The notes beneath the pieces are model-generated. The model was not told where the DNA came from. It did not search any database and was given only the letters and a program-made list of their open reading frames with translations. The position numbers and the translations under genes are program-made. This document shows positions 1-5,487 of a stretch of DNA of 5,487 nucleotides, piece by piece. Source of the DNA: an uncultured Clostridia bacterium (GTDB lineage Bacteria > Bacillota > Clostridia > Oscillospirales > Acutalibacteraceae); assembly GCA_944384865.1 (NCBI GenBank), contig CALWVC010000101.1:1-5487 (forward strand). Direction: 5' to 3'. Position 1 is the stretch's first letter. Each line of letters opens with the position of its first letter.

Positions 1-10
1 CGATCCGCTA

Positions 11-39
11 TTGACTTCGCTCCGGCCTGCGTTTATAAT
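11..39 (+). promoter_or_regulatory. Sigma-A/sigma-70 type promoter upstream of alr
   Basis: A -35 element TTGACT (11-16, five of six consensus bases) is separated by exactly 17 bases from a perfect -10 element TATAAT (34-39). Transcription would start around 45-47, leaving a leader of about 30 bases before the alr ATG at 76. The spacing and match are what a strong housekeeping promoter looks like. Two reading frames are open from the left edge through this stretch, so an upstream gene tail overlapping the promoter cannot be excluded. No operator-like palindrome is evident around it. Confidence 0.8.
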
Positions 40-57
40 TGGGTATATCATGAAACC

Positions 58-64
58 GGAAGGG
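58..64 (+). promoter_or_regulatory. Ribosome binding site of alr
   Basis: GGAAGGG lies 11 bases before the ATG at 76, slightly further than the usual 5-9 bases and only a partial match to AGGAGG. It is the only purine-rich stretch near this start. The alr frame stays open back to the left edge with no other ATG, so the choice of start rests on this site and on the usual Alr N-terminus, where the TWARIDLDAL segment begins about 10 residues after the initiator Met. Confidence 0.55.
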
Positions 65-75
65 TCTTCATTTTT

Positions 76-1275
76 ATGAATTATACATTTTTGCCCCGCA
101 CCTGGGCCCGAATCGACCTGGATGCGCTGACGCATAATTATCAGGTGATCCGCGAACGGCTGCGCCCCGGCACCAAAATGATGGCGGTAGTCAAAGCCGA
201 TGCCTACGGCCACGGTGTAAAATATGTGGCGCCGCTGCTGGACCGGCTGGGCGCCGAGCAGTTTGCCGTTTCCAATATTGAAGAAGCGATGCAATTGCGG
301 GCACTGTCTGTTAAAAAACCAATTCTGATTCTGGGTTATACCCCGCCTTATCTGGCAAAGACGCTGGCGCAGCATGAGATTTCTCAAACGGTTTTCGACA
401 GTGAATATGCCGCGGCGCTGTCCCGGCATGCGGCTGCCGACGGCGTAACGGTGCGCATGCATATCAAAATTGATACCGGTATGGGCCGGCTGGGATTTAT
501 CCATCACGACCTACAAGACTGCGATGCAATCGAGCAGATCCGCTCGGTCTGCAAGCTTCCGGGGCTGGCCCGGGAGGGCATCTTTACCCACTTTGCCTCA
601 TCGGATCTGGATGGCGATCAGGACGGCAGCTTTACCCGCCGGCAATTTGATCTGTTCTGCGACGTTATCGACCGCCTGAAACAGGACGGCATTACCTTTT
701 GCCTGCGGCACTGCTGCAACTCGGCCGCCACGTTGCGCAACCCTGAAATGCAGCTGGACATGGTGCGGCCCGGCATTATTTTATATGGTATGGAACCCTC
801 CGGCGCGTTGAGAAGCGCTGCCGATCTGCGCCCGGCCATGACGCTGCAATCGGTGATCTCCATGGTCAAAGACTTACACCCCGGAGACAGCGTCAGCTAT
901 GGCCGCACCTATACAGCGCAACATGAGATTCGCGCCGCTACCATCCCCATCGGGTATGCCGACGGATATCCCCGGTCGCTGTCTAACAACGGGTATATCC
1001 TGATCCGCGGACAAAAAGCGCCGATCATCGGCCGGGTCTGCATGGATCAGACCGTGGTGGATGTTACCGGTATCCCTAAAGCACAGGAAGGCGACGAGGT
1101 GTTGCTGTTTGGCAGCGACGCCAACGGAACGCTGCCGGTAGAGGAATACTCCGCATTATGCGGCACCATCAACTACGAAACGGTTTGTCTGGTCGGCAAG
1201 CGGGTGCCCCGGATCTATTATGAAAACGGGCGGCAGGCCGGTCAGCTCAACTATGTTTATAACGCCCGGTTATAA
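76..1275 (+). CDS. alr: Alanine racemase (PLP-dependent, fold type III)
   Basis: Interconverts L- and D-alanine in the cytosol, supplying D-Ala for peptidoglycan precursors. The 399-residue protein shows the full family pattern: an N-terminal TIM barrel with the PLP lysine K40 in VVKADAYGHG, K131 in the KIDTGMGRLGF segment (the lysine carbamylated in known racemases), R138, H172, N215-S216 and R231 of RPGI contacting the cofactor. The C-terminal beta domain holds the catalytic tyrosine Y275 in VSYGRTY, the IGYADGYPR motif (292-300), CMDQ (322-325) and Y367 near the active-site entrance. Residue roles come from homology to the Geobacillus enzyme. Length is normal to slightly long, with about 15 extra residues at the C-terminus. 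No signal peptide is seen. A near-consensus promoter lies directly upstream and lacZ begins 23 bases downstream, so the two are probably co-transcribed. No frameshift or missing residue was noticed. Other fold-III PLP proteins (YggS type) lack the C-terminal domain, so the identification is secure. Confidence 0.97.
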   Translation: MNYTFLPRTWARIDLDALTHNYQVIRERLRPGTKMMAVVKADAYGHGVKYVAPLLDRLGAEQFAVSNIEEAMQLRALSVKKPILILGYTPPYLAKTLAQHEISQTVFDSEYAAALSRHAAADGVTVRMHIKIDTGMGRLGFIHHDLQDCDAIEQIRSVCKLPGLAREGIFTHFASSDLDGDQDGSFTRRQFDLFCDVIDRLKQDGITFCLRHCCNSAATLRNPEMQLDMVRPGIILYGMEPSGALRSAADLRPAMTLQSVISMVKDLHPGDSVSYGRTYTAQHEIRAATIPIGYADGYPRSLSNNGYILIRGQKAPIIGRVCMDQTVVDVTGIPKAQEGDEVLLFGSDANGTLPVEEYSALCGTINYETVCLVGKRVPRIYYENGRQAGQLNYVYNARL

Positions 1276-1282
1276 ATAAAAG

Positions 1283-1288
1283 AAAGGA
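1283..1288 (+). promoter_or_regulatory. Ribosome binding site deciding the lacZ start
   Basis: AAAGGA lies 10 bases before the ATG at 1299. Another ATG at 1291 is only 2 bases from this site and runs into a stop after three codons (ATG GTC TTA TGA), so 1299 is the real lacZ start. Confidence 0.6.
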
Positions 1289-1298
1289 TCATGGTCTT

Positions 1299-4200
1299 AT
1301 GAAGCTTCCGAAATATTATGAAGATCCCCATACGCTGCATGTCAACTGCCGCCCCCCGCGGGCATACTGCATCCCTTTCGGCTCGGCGGTATCCGCGCTG
1401 TCCGGCGGTCGGGAAAACTCCGACCGTTTCACGCTGCTGTCAGGCCAGTGGTTTTTCAACTATTATCCAAGCGTCTATGACGTGCCGGACGATCTGGTTC
1501 AAAAGCGGGATTTTTCCGCGGCGGACACCACCATTCCCGTACCGTCCTGCTGGCAGTTATATGGTTATGATCATCCGCAATATACAAACTTCATTTATCC
1601 GTTCCCCTATGATCCGCCTTATGTCCCGCTGGAAAATCCGGTCGGGGTCTATTCGCGGGATTTTGAGTTGCCCGCCAAGCTGGGCGGTATGCGTCAATAT
1701 TTAAATTTTGACGGTGTAGACAGCTGTTTTTATGTTTATATCAACGATCAGTTTGTGGGATACAGCCAGGTCTCCCACTCCAATTCCGAGTTTGACATTA
1801 CAGATTTCGTCTCGGCCGGTAAAAATCACATCACCGTCATCGTTTTAAAATGGTGCGACGGCAGCTATCTGGAAGATCAGGACAAATTCCGGCTGTCGGG
1901 CATCTTCCGCGACGTGTACATATTGTCCCGGCCCAAAGGGCATATTACCGATTATTTTATAACCACTTCCGTATCGCCGCTGTATAAACAGGCGCAGATC
2001 ACGGTAGATCTGAATGCGCCGTCGCCGGAAAGCGTCAAGCTGACGCTGATGGATCCCCGGGGGCTGACCATCGCCCGGCAATCCGTCGGCGCTGACGGAC
2101 GCGCCGTTTTGGAAATTGACAGCCCGTTTTTATGGTCGGCGGAAATCCCGGATCTGTATACGCTGATCATGGAATGCGACGGTGAATTTATTTGTGAAAA
2201 AGTGGGCGTCAAAGACTATAAGATTGATGACGGCATCCTCAAACTCAATGGCAGGGCCATTAAATTTAAAGGCGTCAACCGCCACGACTCTTACCCCTCC
2301 ACCGGGTCGGCTGCTTCAGAAAAACAGATGATCAAAGATCTGATGCTGATGAAGGCGCACAACCTCAACGCCATTCGCACCTCCCATTATCCCAATGATC
2401 CCCGGTTCCTGCAACTGTGCGATGAATACGGTTTTTATGTAATCGACGAGGCAGATCTGGAATGCCACGGCGTCACCGCCATTGACGGCGGCTACAAGGT
2501 AGAACAATATAACCTGATCGCCAGCGACCCGCAGTGGAACGACGCCATCTGCGACCGCTCTGTCCGCCTGGTAGAGCGGGATAAAAACCGCCCGTGCGTA
2601 ATGATGTGGTCGGTGGGCAACGAATCCGGCTATGGCGACTGTATAAAAAACGCCATTGCCTGGATCCGGCAACGGGATCCCAGCCGCCCGACCCATTACG
2701 AAGGCGCGGAACTATCTCCGGAGCCGGATGTGGTCAGTCGGATGTATGCTTCTCCCCAATGGTGCAGGGATTATCTTTCCAACCCGGAAAATACCCGTCC
2801 GCTGGTATTGTGTGAGTATTGCCACGCCATGGGCAACGGTCCCGGCGACTTCAAGGATTATTGGGACGTCATTTATTCCGACCCGAAATTCTGCGGCGCT
2901 TTCGTATGGGAATGGGCCAACCATTCTTTTTCGCTGGGTAAAACGCCGGATGGAAAAACCAAATTCGGCTACGGCGGCGATTACGGTGATGAAGCCTGCA
3001 ATGACGGAAATTTCTGTATCGACGGTATGGTTTCTCCCGACCGGATTCCGGGCGACGCGCTCAAAGAATGCAAATATGCAATTCAGCCGGTACAGGTAAC
3101 GGCCGTAGACCTGCAAAACGGTATCTTCGAGCTGCACAACCTGTATGATTTCACCTTTTTATCCCGGTTTGAATGCGTTTGGGATTTAACGCTGGAGGGC
3201 AAAACCATCGCGTCCGGCTCGCTGGGCGCGCTGCCGATCCCGCCCCAACGCAGCGAACAGGTGAAAATCGATCTGCCAAAGCTGCCGGAACGCGGCAACT
3301 GTTATTTAAAACTGTCTTTCCGTCAAACCGGCGACACCGCCTGGGCAGACGCCGGCCATGAGGTGGCTTTCGCCCAATTTAAAATGCCTACCGCCCCTGG
3401 CAATACAGTGGTAGAGGTCAAACCGGCCAATCTGAACTGCGCGGAAACTGATAAAACCATCACGATCCGCGGCACAGGCTTTCAATATATATTCAATAAG
3501 TTTTCCGGCTGTTTTGACAGCCTGCAAGTAGACGGCCGGGAGCTGCTGCTGGAACCGATGACCTACAACATCTGGCGCGCACCCACCGACAATGACTGGG
3601 GAATCAGCCAAAAATGGAGAGGGTTGCGTTATAACACCTATGCTGTCCGTACCCATGACGTGGTCTGTAAGAACAATGAAAACGGCGTTACCATCCGCTG
3701 CACCGGCGTAATGGGCAGCGTCGGCGTGCGGTGCTATATTGGGCTGGACGCAGTCTGGACCATCAATCCGCTGGGCGTCATCGACGTATGCACCTCGGTG
3801 AATGTGCATGAAAACGCACCGTTTTTGCCCCGGTTTGGGCTGCTGATCCCGATGGATAAGGAATTTTCCACCGCCGAATATTTCGGCCGCGGTCCGACAG
3901 ACAGCTATATCGATAAATGCCGCGCAACCTATATGGGCCGATTCAAAGCGCCGGTTCAGGCGATGCGCTCTGATTATATCCGGCCGCAGGAAAGCGGCAA
4001 CCGCCACAACACGCTGTGGGGCGCGGTTTATAACGCTGCACGGCAGGGGTTGGTTCTGGTGTGTGAAAACGGCTTCGATTTCTCAGCGCTGCCGCATTCC
4101 GCCCAACAACTGGAATCCGCAAAACACAATTATGAGCTGCCCGAACCCGACCGCACGGTGGTCTGCGCCGATTATATGCAAAGCGGCATCGGCTCCAACC

Positions 4201-4355
4201 GGTGCGGCCCGGAACTGGATCCGCTCTATCAGCTCAACGATAAAAGCTTTACCTATAAAATGAGTATTCGCCCGCTGCGCGGCCAGCATACCCCGCTGCT
4301 GCAAACAGCCCTGAGCCGGTTTGTTCCTGCGGGCAGCAGGGAGCAGGACGCCTGA
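1299..4355 (+). CDS. lacZ: Beta-galactosidase, glycoside hydrolase family 2 (LacZ type)
   Basis: Hydrolyses terminal beta-galactosides such as lactose in the cytosol; no signal peptide or anchor is visible. At 1018 residues it matches the five-domain E. coli LacZ (1024): sugar-binding jelly roll (about 40-205, with YTNFIYPF, N97, and the LEDQD segment, D193/D195), Ig-like domain (about 207-310), TIM barrel (about 310-600), a second Ig-like domain (about 620-710) and the C-terminal Bgal_small domain (about 735-1005). In the barrel I see H329 (GVNRHD), H363 (SHYPN), E388 and H390 (ADLECHG, Mg site), acid/base E442 (GNESG), M482-Y483, nucleophile E506 (CEYCHAMGNG), W539 and F572. These correspond to E. 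coli H357, H391, E416, H418, E461, M502-Y503, E537, W568 and F601. Differences from E. coli: 11 fewer residues between Y483 and E506, a short loop after RAPTDNDWG (760-768), and C969 in GIGSNRCGP where E. coli has W999. Substrate is not proven by sequence; other beta-galactosides are possible. No permease or regulator accompanies it, and no promoter of its own was found. Confidence 0.95.
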   Translation: MKLPKYYEDPHTLHVNCRPPRAYCIPFGSAVSALSGGRENSDRFTLLSGQWFFNYYPSVYDVPDDLVQKRDFSAADTTIPVPSCWQLYGYDHPQYTNFIYPFPYDPPYVPLENPVGVYSRDFELPAKLGGMRQYLNFDGVDSCFYVYINDQFVGYSQVSHSNSEFDITDFVSAGKNHITVIVLKWCDGSYLEDQDKFRLSGIFRDVYILSRPKGHITDYFITTSVSPLYKQAQITVDLNAPSPESVKLTLMDPRGLTIARQSVGADGRAVLEIDSPFLWSAEIPDLYTLIMECDGEFICEKVGVKDYKIDDGILKLNGRAIKFKGVNRHDSYPSTGSAASEKQMIKDLMLMKAHNLNAIRTSHYPNDPRFLQLCDEYGFYVIDEADLECHGVTAIDGGYKVEQYNLIASDPQWNDAICDRSVRLVERDKNRPCVMMWSVGNESGYGDCIKNAIAWIRQRDPSRPTHYEGAELSPEPDVVSRMYASPQWCRDYLSNPENTRPLVLCEYCHAMGNGPGDFKDYWDVIYSDPKFCGAFVWEWANHSFSLGKTPDGKTKFGYGGDYGDEACNDGNFCIDGMVSPDRIPGDALKECKYAIQPVQVTAVDLQNGIFELHNLYDFTFLSRFECVWDLTLEGKTIASGSLGALPIPPQRSEQVKIDLPKLPERGNCYLKLSFRQTGDTAWADAGHEVAFAQFKMPTAPGNTVVEVKPANLNCAETDKTITIRGTGFQYIFNKFSGCFDSLQVDGRELLLEPMTYNIWRAPTDNDWGISQKWRGLRYNTYAVRTHDVVCKNNENGVTIRCTGVMGSVGVRCYIGLDAVWTINPLGVIDVCTSVNVHENAPFLPRFGLLIPMDKEFSTAEYFGRGPTDSYIDKCRATYMGRFKAPVQAMRSDYIRPQESGNRHNTLWGAVYNAARQGLVLVCENGFDFSALPHSAQQLESAKHNYELPEPDRTVVCADYMQSGIGSNRCGPELDPLYQLNDKSFTYKMSIRPLRGQHTPLLQTALSRFVPAGSREQDA

Positions 4356-4438
4356 CGGCGGCCTGTCTCCCGAAACAGCTCCCCGCCGCCTCAACCGGCG
4401 GAAGATTACGACCAAATCACACGATCGGAGATACGCAT
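4356..4438 (+). other. lacZ-ung gap with overlapping GC-rich stem-loops
   Basis: Just after the lacZ stop, GGCGGC (4357-4362) can pair with GCCGCC (4385-4390), extended by CTGT (4363-4366) with ACAG (4375-4378), leaving a 6-base bulge and an 8-base loop. CCGCC (4386-4390) can instead pair with GGCGG (4397-4401) around the 6-base loop TCAACC. The two folds share one arm and exclude each other. No run of T follows either, so this is not a standard intrinsic terminator; it could be an RNA-stabilising hairpin, a weak or factor-dependent terminator, or chance in GC-rich DNA. The end of the gap holds GGAG (4427-4430), 8 bases before the ung ATG. I find no -35/-10 pair here. Confidence 0.4.
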
Positions 4439-5107
4439 ATGGTACATATCGGCAATCATTGGGATCAGCTGCTGGCAGACCAGTTTACCAGTGATTATTA
4501 TCTGCAATTGCGGGAATTTTTAAAGCGGGAATACAGCACCCGCCGGATTTATCCGCCGATGTTTGATATTTTCAATGCCCTGAAATACACCGATTACGAC
4601 GACGTCAAGGCGGTTATTTTGGGGCAGGATCCCTATCACGGCGCCGGGCAGGCGCACGGACTGTGTTTTTCGGTCAAACAGGGGGTTAAACCGCCGCCGT
4701 CGCTCATAAATATTTATAAAGAGCAACATGACGATCTGGGAATCAATCAGCCGCAAAGCTGCGGCGATCTGACCAAATGGGCCAAACAGGGCGTTTTACT
4801 GCTGAACACCTCGCTAACCGTTCGCGAGGGCAGCCCCAACTCCCACCGCGGCAAAGGGTGGGAGATTCTGACCGACCGGATCATCGCGCTGCTCAACGAC
4901 CGGCAGCAACCGATGGTATTCCTGCTCTGGGGCGGCAACGCACGCGCCAAAAAAAGCCTGATCACCAATCCGTCTCATCTGATTCTGGAAGCGGCGCATC
5001 CCAGCCCACTGTCGGCTTTCAACGGCTTTTTCGGCTGCCGGCATTTTTCCAAAACCAACGCTTTTTTAGAGCAGCATGGTATCATTCCCATCGACTGGCA
5101 ACTATAA
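4439..5107 (+). CDS. ung: Uracil-DNA glycosylase, family 1
   Basis: Excises uracil from DNA, after cytosine deamination or dUTP misincorporation, as the first step of base excision repair. The 222-residue protein is of normal length and has every family-1 signature: GQDPYH (62-67) with the water-activating D64 and Y66, F77 in HGLCFSV for uracil stacking, the PPPSL stretch (85-89) on the DNA-binding face, LLNTSLTVREG with N123 contacting uracil, LLWGGNA (162-168), and HPSPLS (187-192) with catalytic H187 and the intercalating L191. These numbers coincide with those of E. coli Ung, from which the roles are taken. The start is supported by GGAG 8 bases upstream and by the usual short N-terminus before the NHWDQLL segment. 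It lies 83 bases after lacZ and 18 before uppP, all in the same direction. The GQDPYH and HPSPLS motifs exclude the family-4 and TDG/MUG groups. Confidence 0.97.
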   Translation: MVHIGNHWDQLLADQFTSDYYLQLREFLKREYSTRRIYPPMFDIFNALKYTDYDDVKAVILGQDPYHGAGQAHGLCFSVKQGVKPPPSLINIYKEQHDDLGINQPQSCGDLTKWAKQGVLLLNTSLTVREGSPNSHRGKGWEILTDRIIALLNDRQQPMVFLLWGGNARAKKSLITNPSHLILEAAHPSPLSAFNGFFGCRHFSKTNAFLEQHGIIPIDWQL

Positions 5108-5110
5108 TAT

Positions 5111-5118
5111 AGAAGGAG
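5111..5118 (+). promoter_or_regulatory. Strong ribosome binding site of uppP
   Basis: AGAAGGAG ends 7 bases before the ATG at 5126 and is the best Shine-Dalgarno match in the window. It starts just 4 bases after the ung stop codon, as expected for a downstream gene in an operon, and fixes the uppP start. Confidence 0.8.
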
Positions 5119-5125
5119 CAACCAA

Positions 5126-5487
5126 ATGTTAGATATTATCAACGCGATTTTTTACGGCATTGTAGAAGGCATTACCGAATGGCTGCCGATCAGCAGCACC
5201 GGCCATCTGATTTTATATGAAGAGTTTTTCCCGTTTTCACTGTCGGCCGATTTTTTCGAAATGTTCCGGGTCGTGATCCAGCTGGGCGCGATCATGGCGG
5301 TGGTGGTGCTGTTTTTTAAAAAGCTCAATCCGTTTTGCAGACCGGCGCTGCCCGACGGCCGGCGGGGCGGTATCATGCTGAAAAAACCGACACTCCAGCT
5401 TTGGGCTAAAGTGTTGATTGCCTGTCTGCCCGCTGCGATTATCGGCCTGCCGCTGGACGACTGGCTGGACGAACATCTGTATAATTT
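5126..5487 (+). CDS. uppP: Undecaprenyl-diphosphatase UppP/BacA (5' part, cut by window edge)
   Basis: Integral membrane phosphatase that converts undecaprenyl diphosphate to the monophosphate, regenerating the lipid carrier for peptidoglycan and other envelope polymers; overexpression of this family is known to give bacitracin resistance. The 120 codons visible begin MLDIINAIFYGIVEGITEW and contain the first family signature: E14 and E18 of the ExxxE motif, then LPISSTGHL with S23-S24 and H27, which form part of the active site in known structures. Hydrophobic segments at about 47-64 and 92-108 fit membrane helices, with a basic, proline-bearing loop (about 65-88) between them. The second signature (PGxSRS type) would lie beyond the edge, since family members are about 260-290 residues long. 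The gene follows ung by 18 bases and probably shares its transcript. The reading frame is open to the edge and no damage is visible. Confidence 0.95.
   Translation, partial: MLDIINAIFYGIVEGITEWLPISSTGHLILYEEFFPFSLSADFFEMFRVVIQLGAIMAVVVLFFKKLNPFCRPALPDGRRGGIMLKKPTLQLWAKVLIACLPAAIIGLPLDDWLDEHLYN

Noticed and set aside
1258..1276. TATAAC (1258) and TATAAA (1271) as -10 elements for a separate lacZ promoter.
   Set aside because: The positions 17 bases upstream read AGGCCG and CAACTA, neither resembling a -35 element.
2712..3137. A 141-codon open frame on the - strand opposite the LacZ active-site region.
   Set aside because: The + strand here encodes the conserved nucleophile segment CEYCHAMGNG and neighbouring barrel residues; the opposite frame has no features of its own.
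3306..4007. A 233-codon open frame on the - strand inside lacZ.
   Set aside because: It lies wholly opposite conserved LacZ coding sequence, has no recognisable domain and no clear ribosome binding site. It is best explained as a shadow of the GC-biased codons of lacZ.
4326..4354. Small repeats CCTGC/GCAGG (4326-4340) and CAGG/CCTG (4344-4354) at the end of lacZ, as a terminator.
   Set aside because: The stems are only 4-5 bp, lie inside coding sequence and have no T-run.
5103..5108. A TATAAT hexamer across the ung stop codon, as a possible uppP promoter.
   Set aside because: No -35 element lies 16-18 bases upstream, and the predicted start would fall inside the uppP ribosome binding site. 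Co-transcription with ung is more likely.
1..5487. A search for a new system: defence cluster, CRISPR repeats, insertion sequence ends, tRNA or riboswitch-like folds.
   Set aside because: Coding sequence from four recognised families fills nearly the whole window, the gaps are 75, 23, 83 and 18 bases, and no direct-repeat array, terminal inverted repeat or tRNA-like clover leaf was seen.

Overview
The window carries four genes, all on the + strand: alr (alanine racemase, complete), a large GH2 beta-galactosidase (lacZ, complete), ung (family-1 uracil-DNA glycosylase, complete) and the first ~120 codons of uppP (undecaprenyl-diphosphatase), cut by the right edge. The protein types suggest a Bacillota (Firmicutes) genome of moderately high GC. 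Pointers are an Alr with an IGYADGYPR / CMDQ signature, a LacZ with CEYCHAMGNG and a GIGSNRCGP C-terminus, and a UppP beginning with the TEWLPISSTGHL form. A gut clostridium of the Oscillospiraceae/Ruminococcaceae type would fit, but this is an inference from sequence flavour and not a proven assignment.

Layout: bases 1-75 hold a near-consensus sigma-A/sigma-70 promoter (TTGACT, 17-base spacer, TATAAT) and a short leader with the alr ribosome binding site. alr (76-1275) is followed after 23 bases by lacZ (1299-4355). An 83-base gap (4356-4438) contains GC-rich inverted repeats that can fold in two exclusive ways but no T-tract. ung (4439-5107) follows, then an 18-base gap with a strong ribosome binding site, then uppP from 5126 to the edge. 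I see no convincing internal promoter, so the simplest reading is one co-directional transcription unit driven from the promoter upstream of alr, perhaps partly attenuated between lacZ and ung.

Functionally, alr (D-alanine for peptidoglycan) and uppP (recycling of the undecaprenyl-phosphate carrier) both serve cell-wall synthesis, and ung removes uracil from DNA. lacZ is the odd member: a cytosolic beta-galactosidase with all expected catalytic and metal-binding residues, but with no transporter, regulator or other sugar gene in view. It also lacks features that in E. coli LacZ are tied to allolactose formation. All four proteins look intact within the window.

I found no RNA gene, CRISPR array, mobile element, toxin-antitoxin pair or new defence system. 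This is an ordinary chromosomal housekeeping region with a few modest points of interest.
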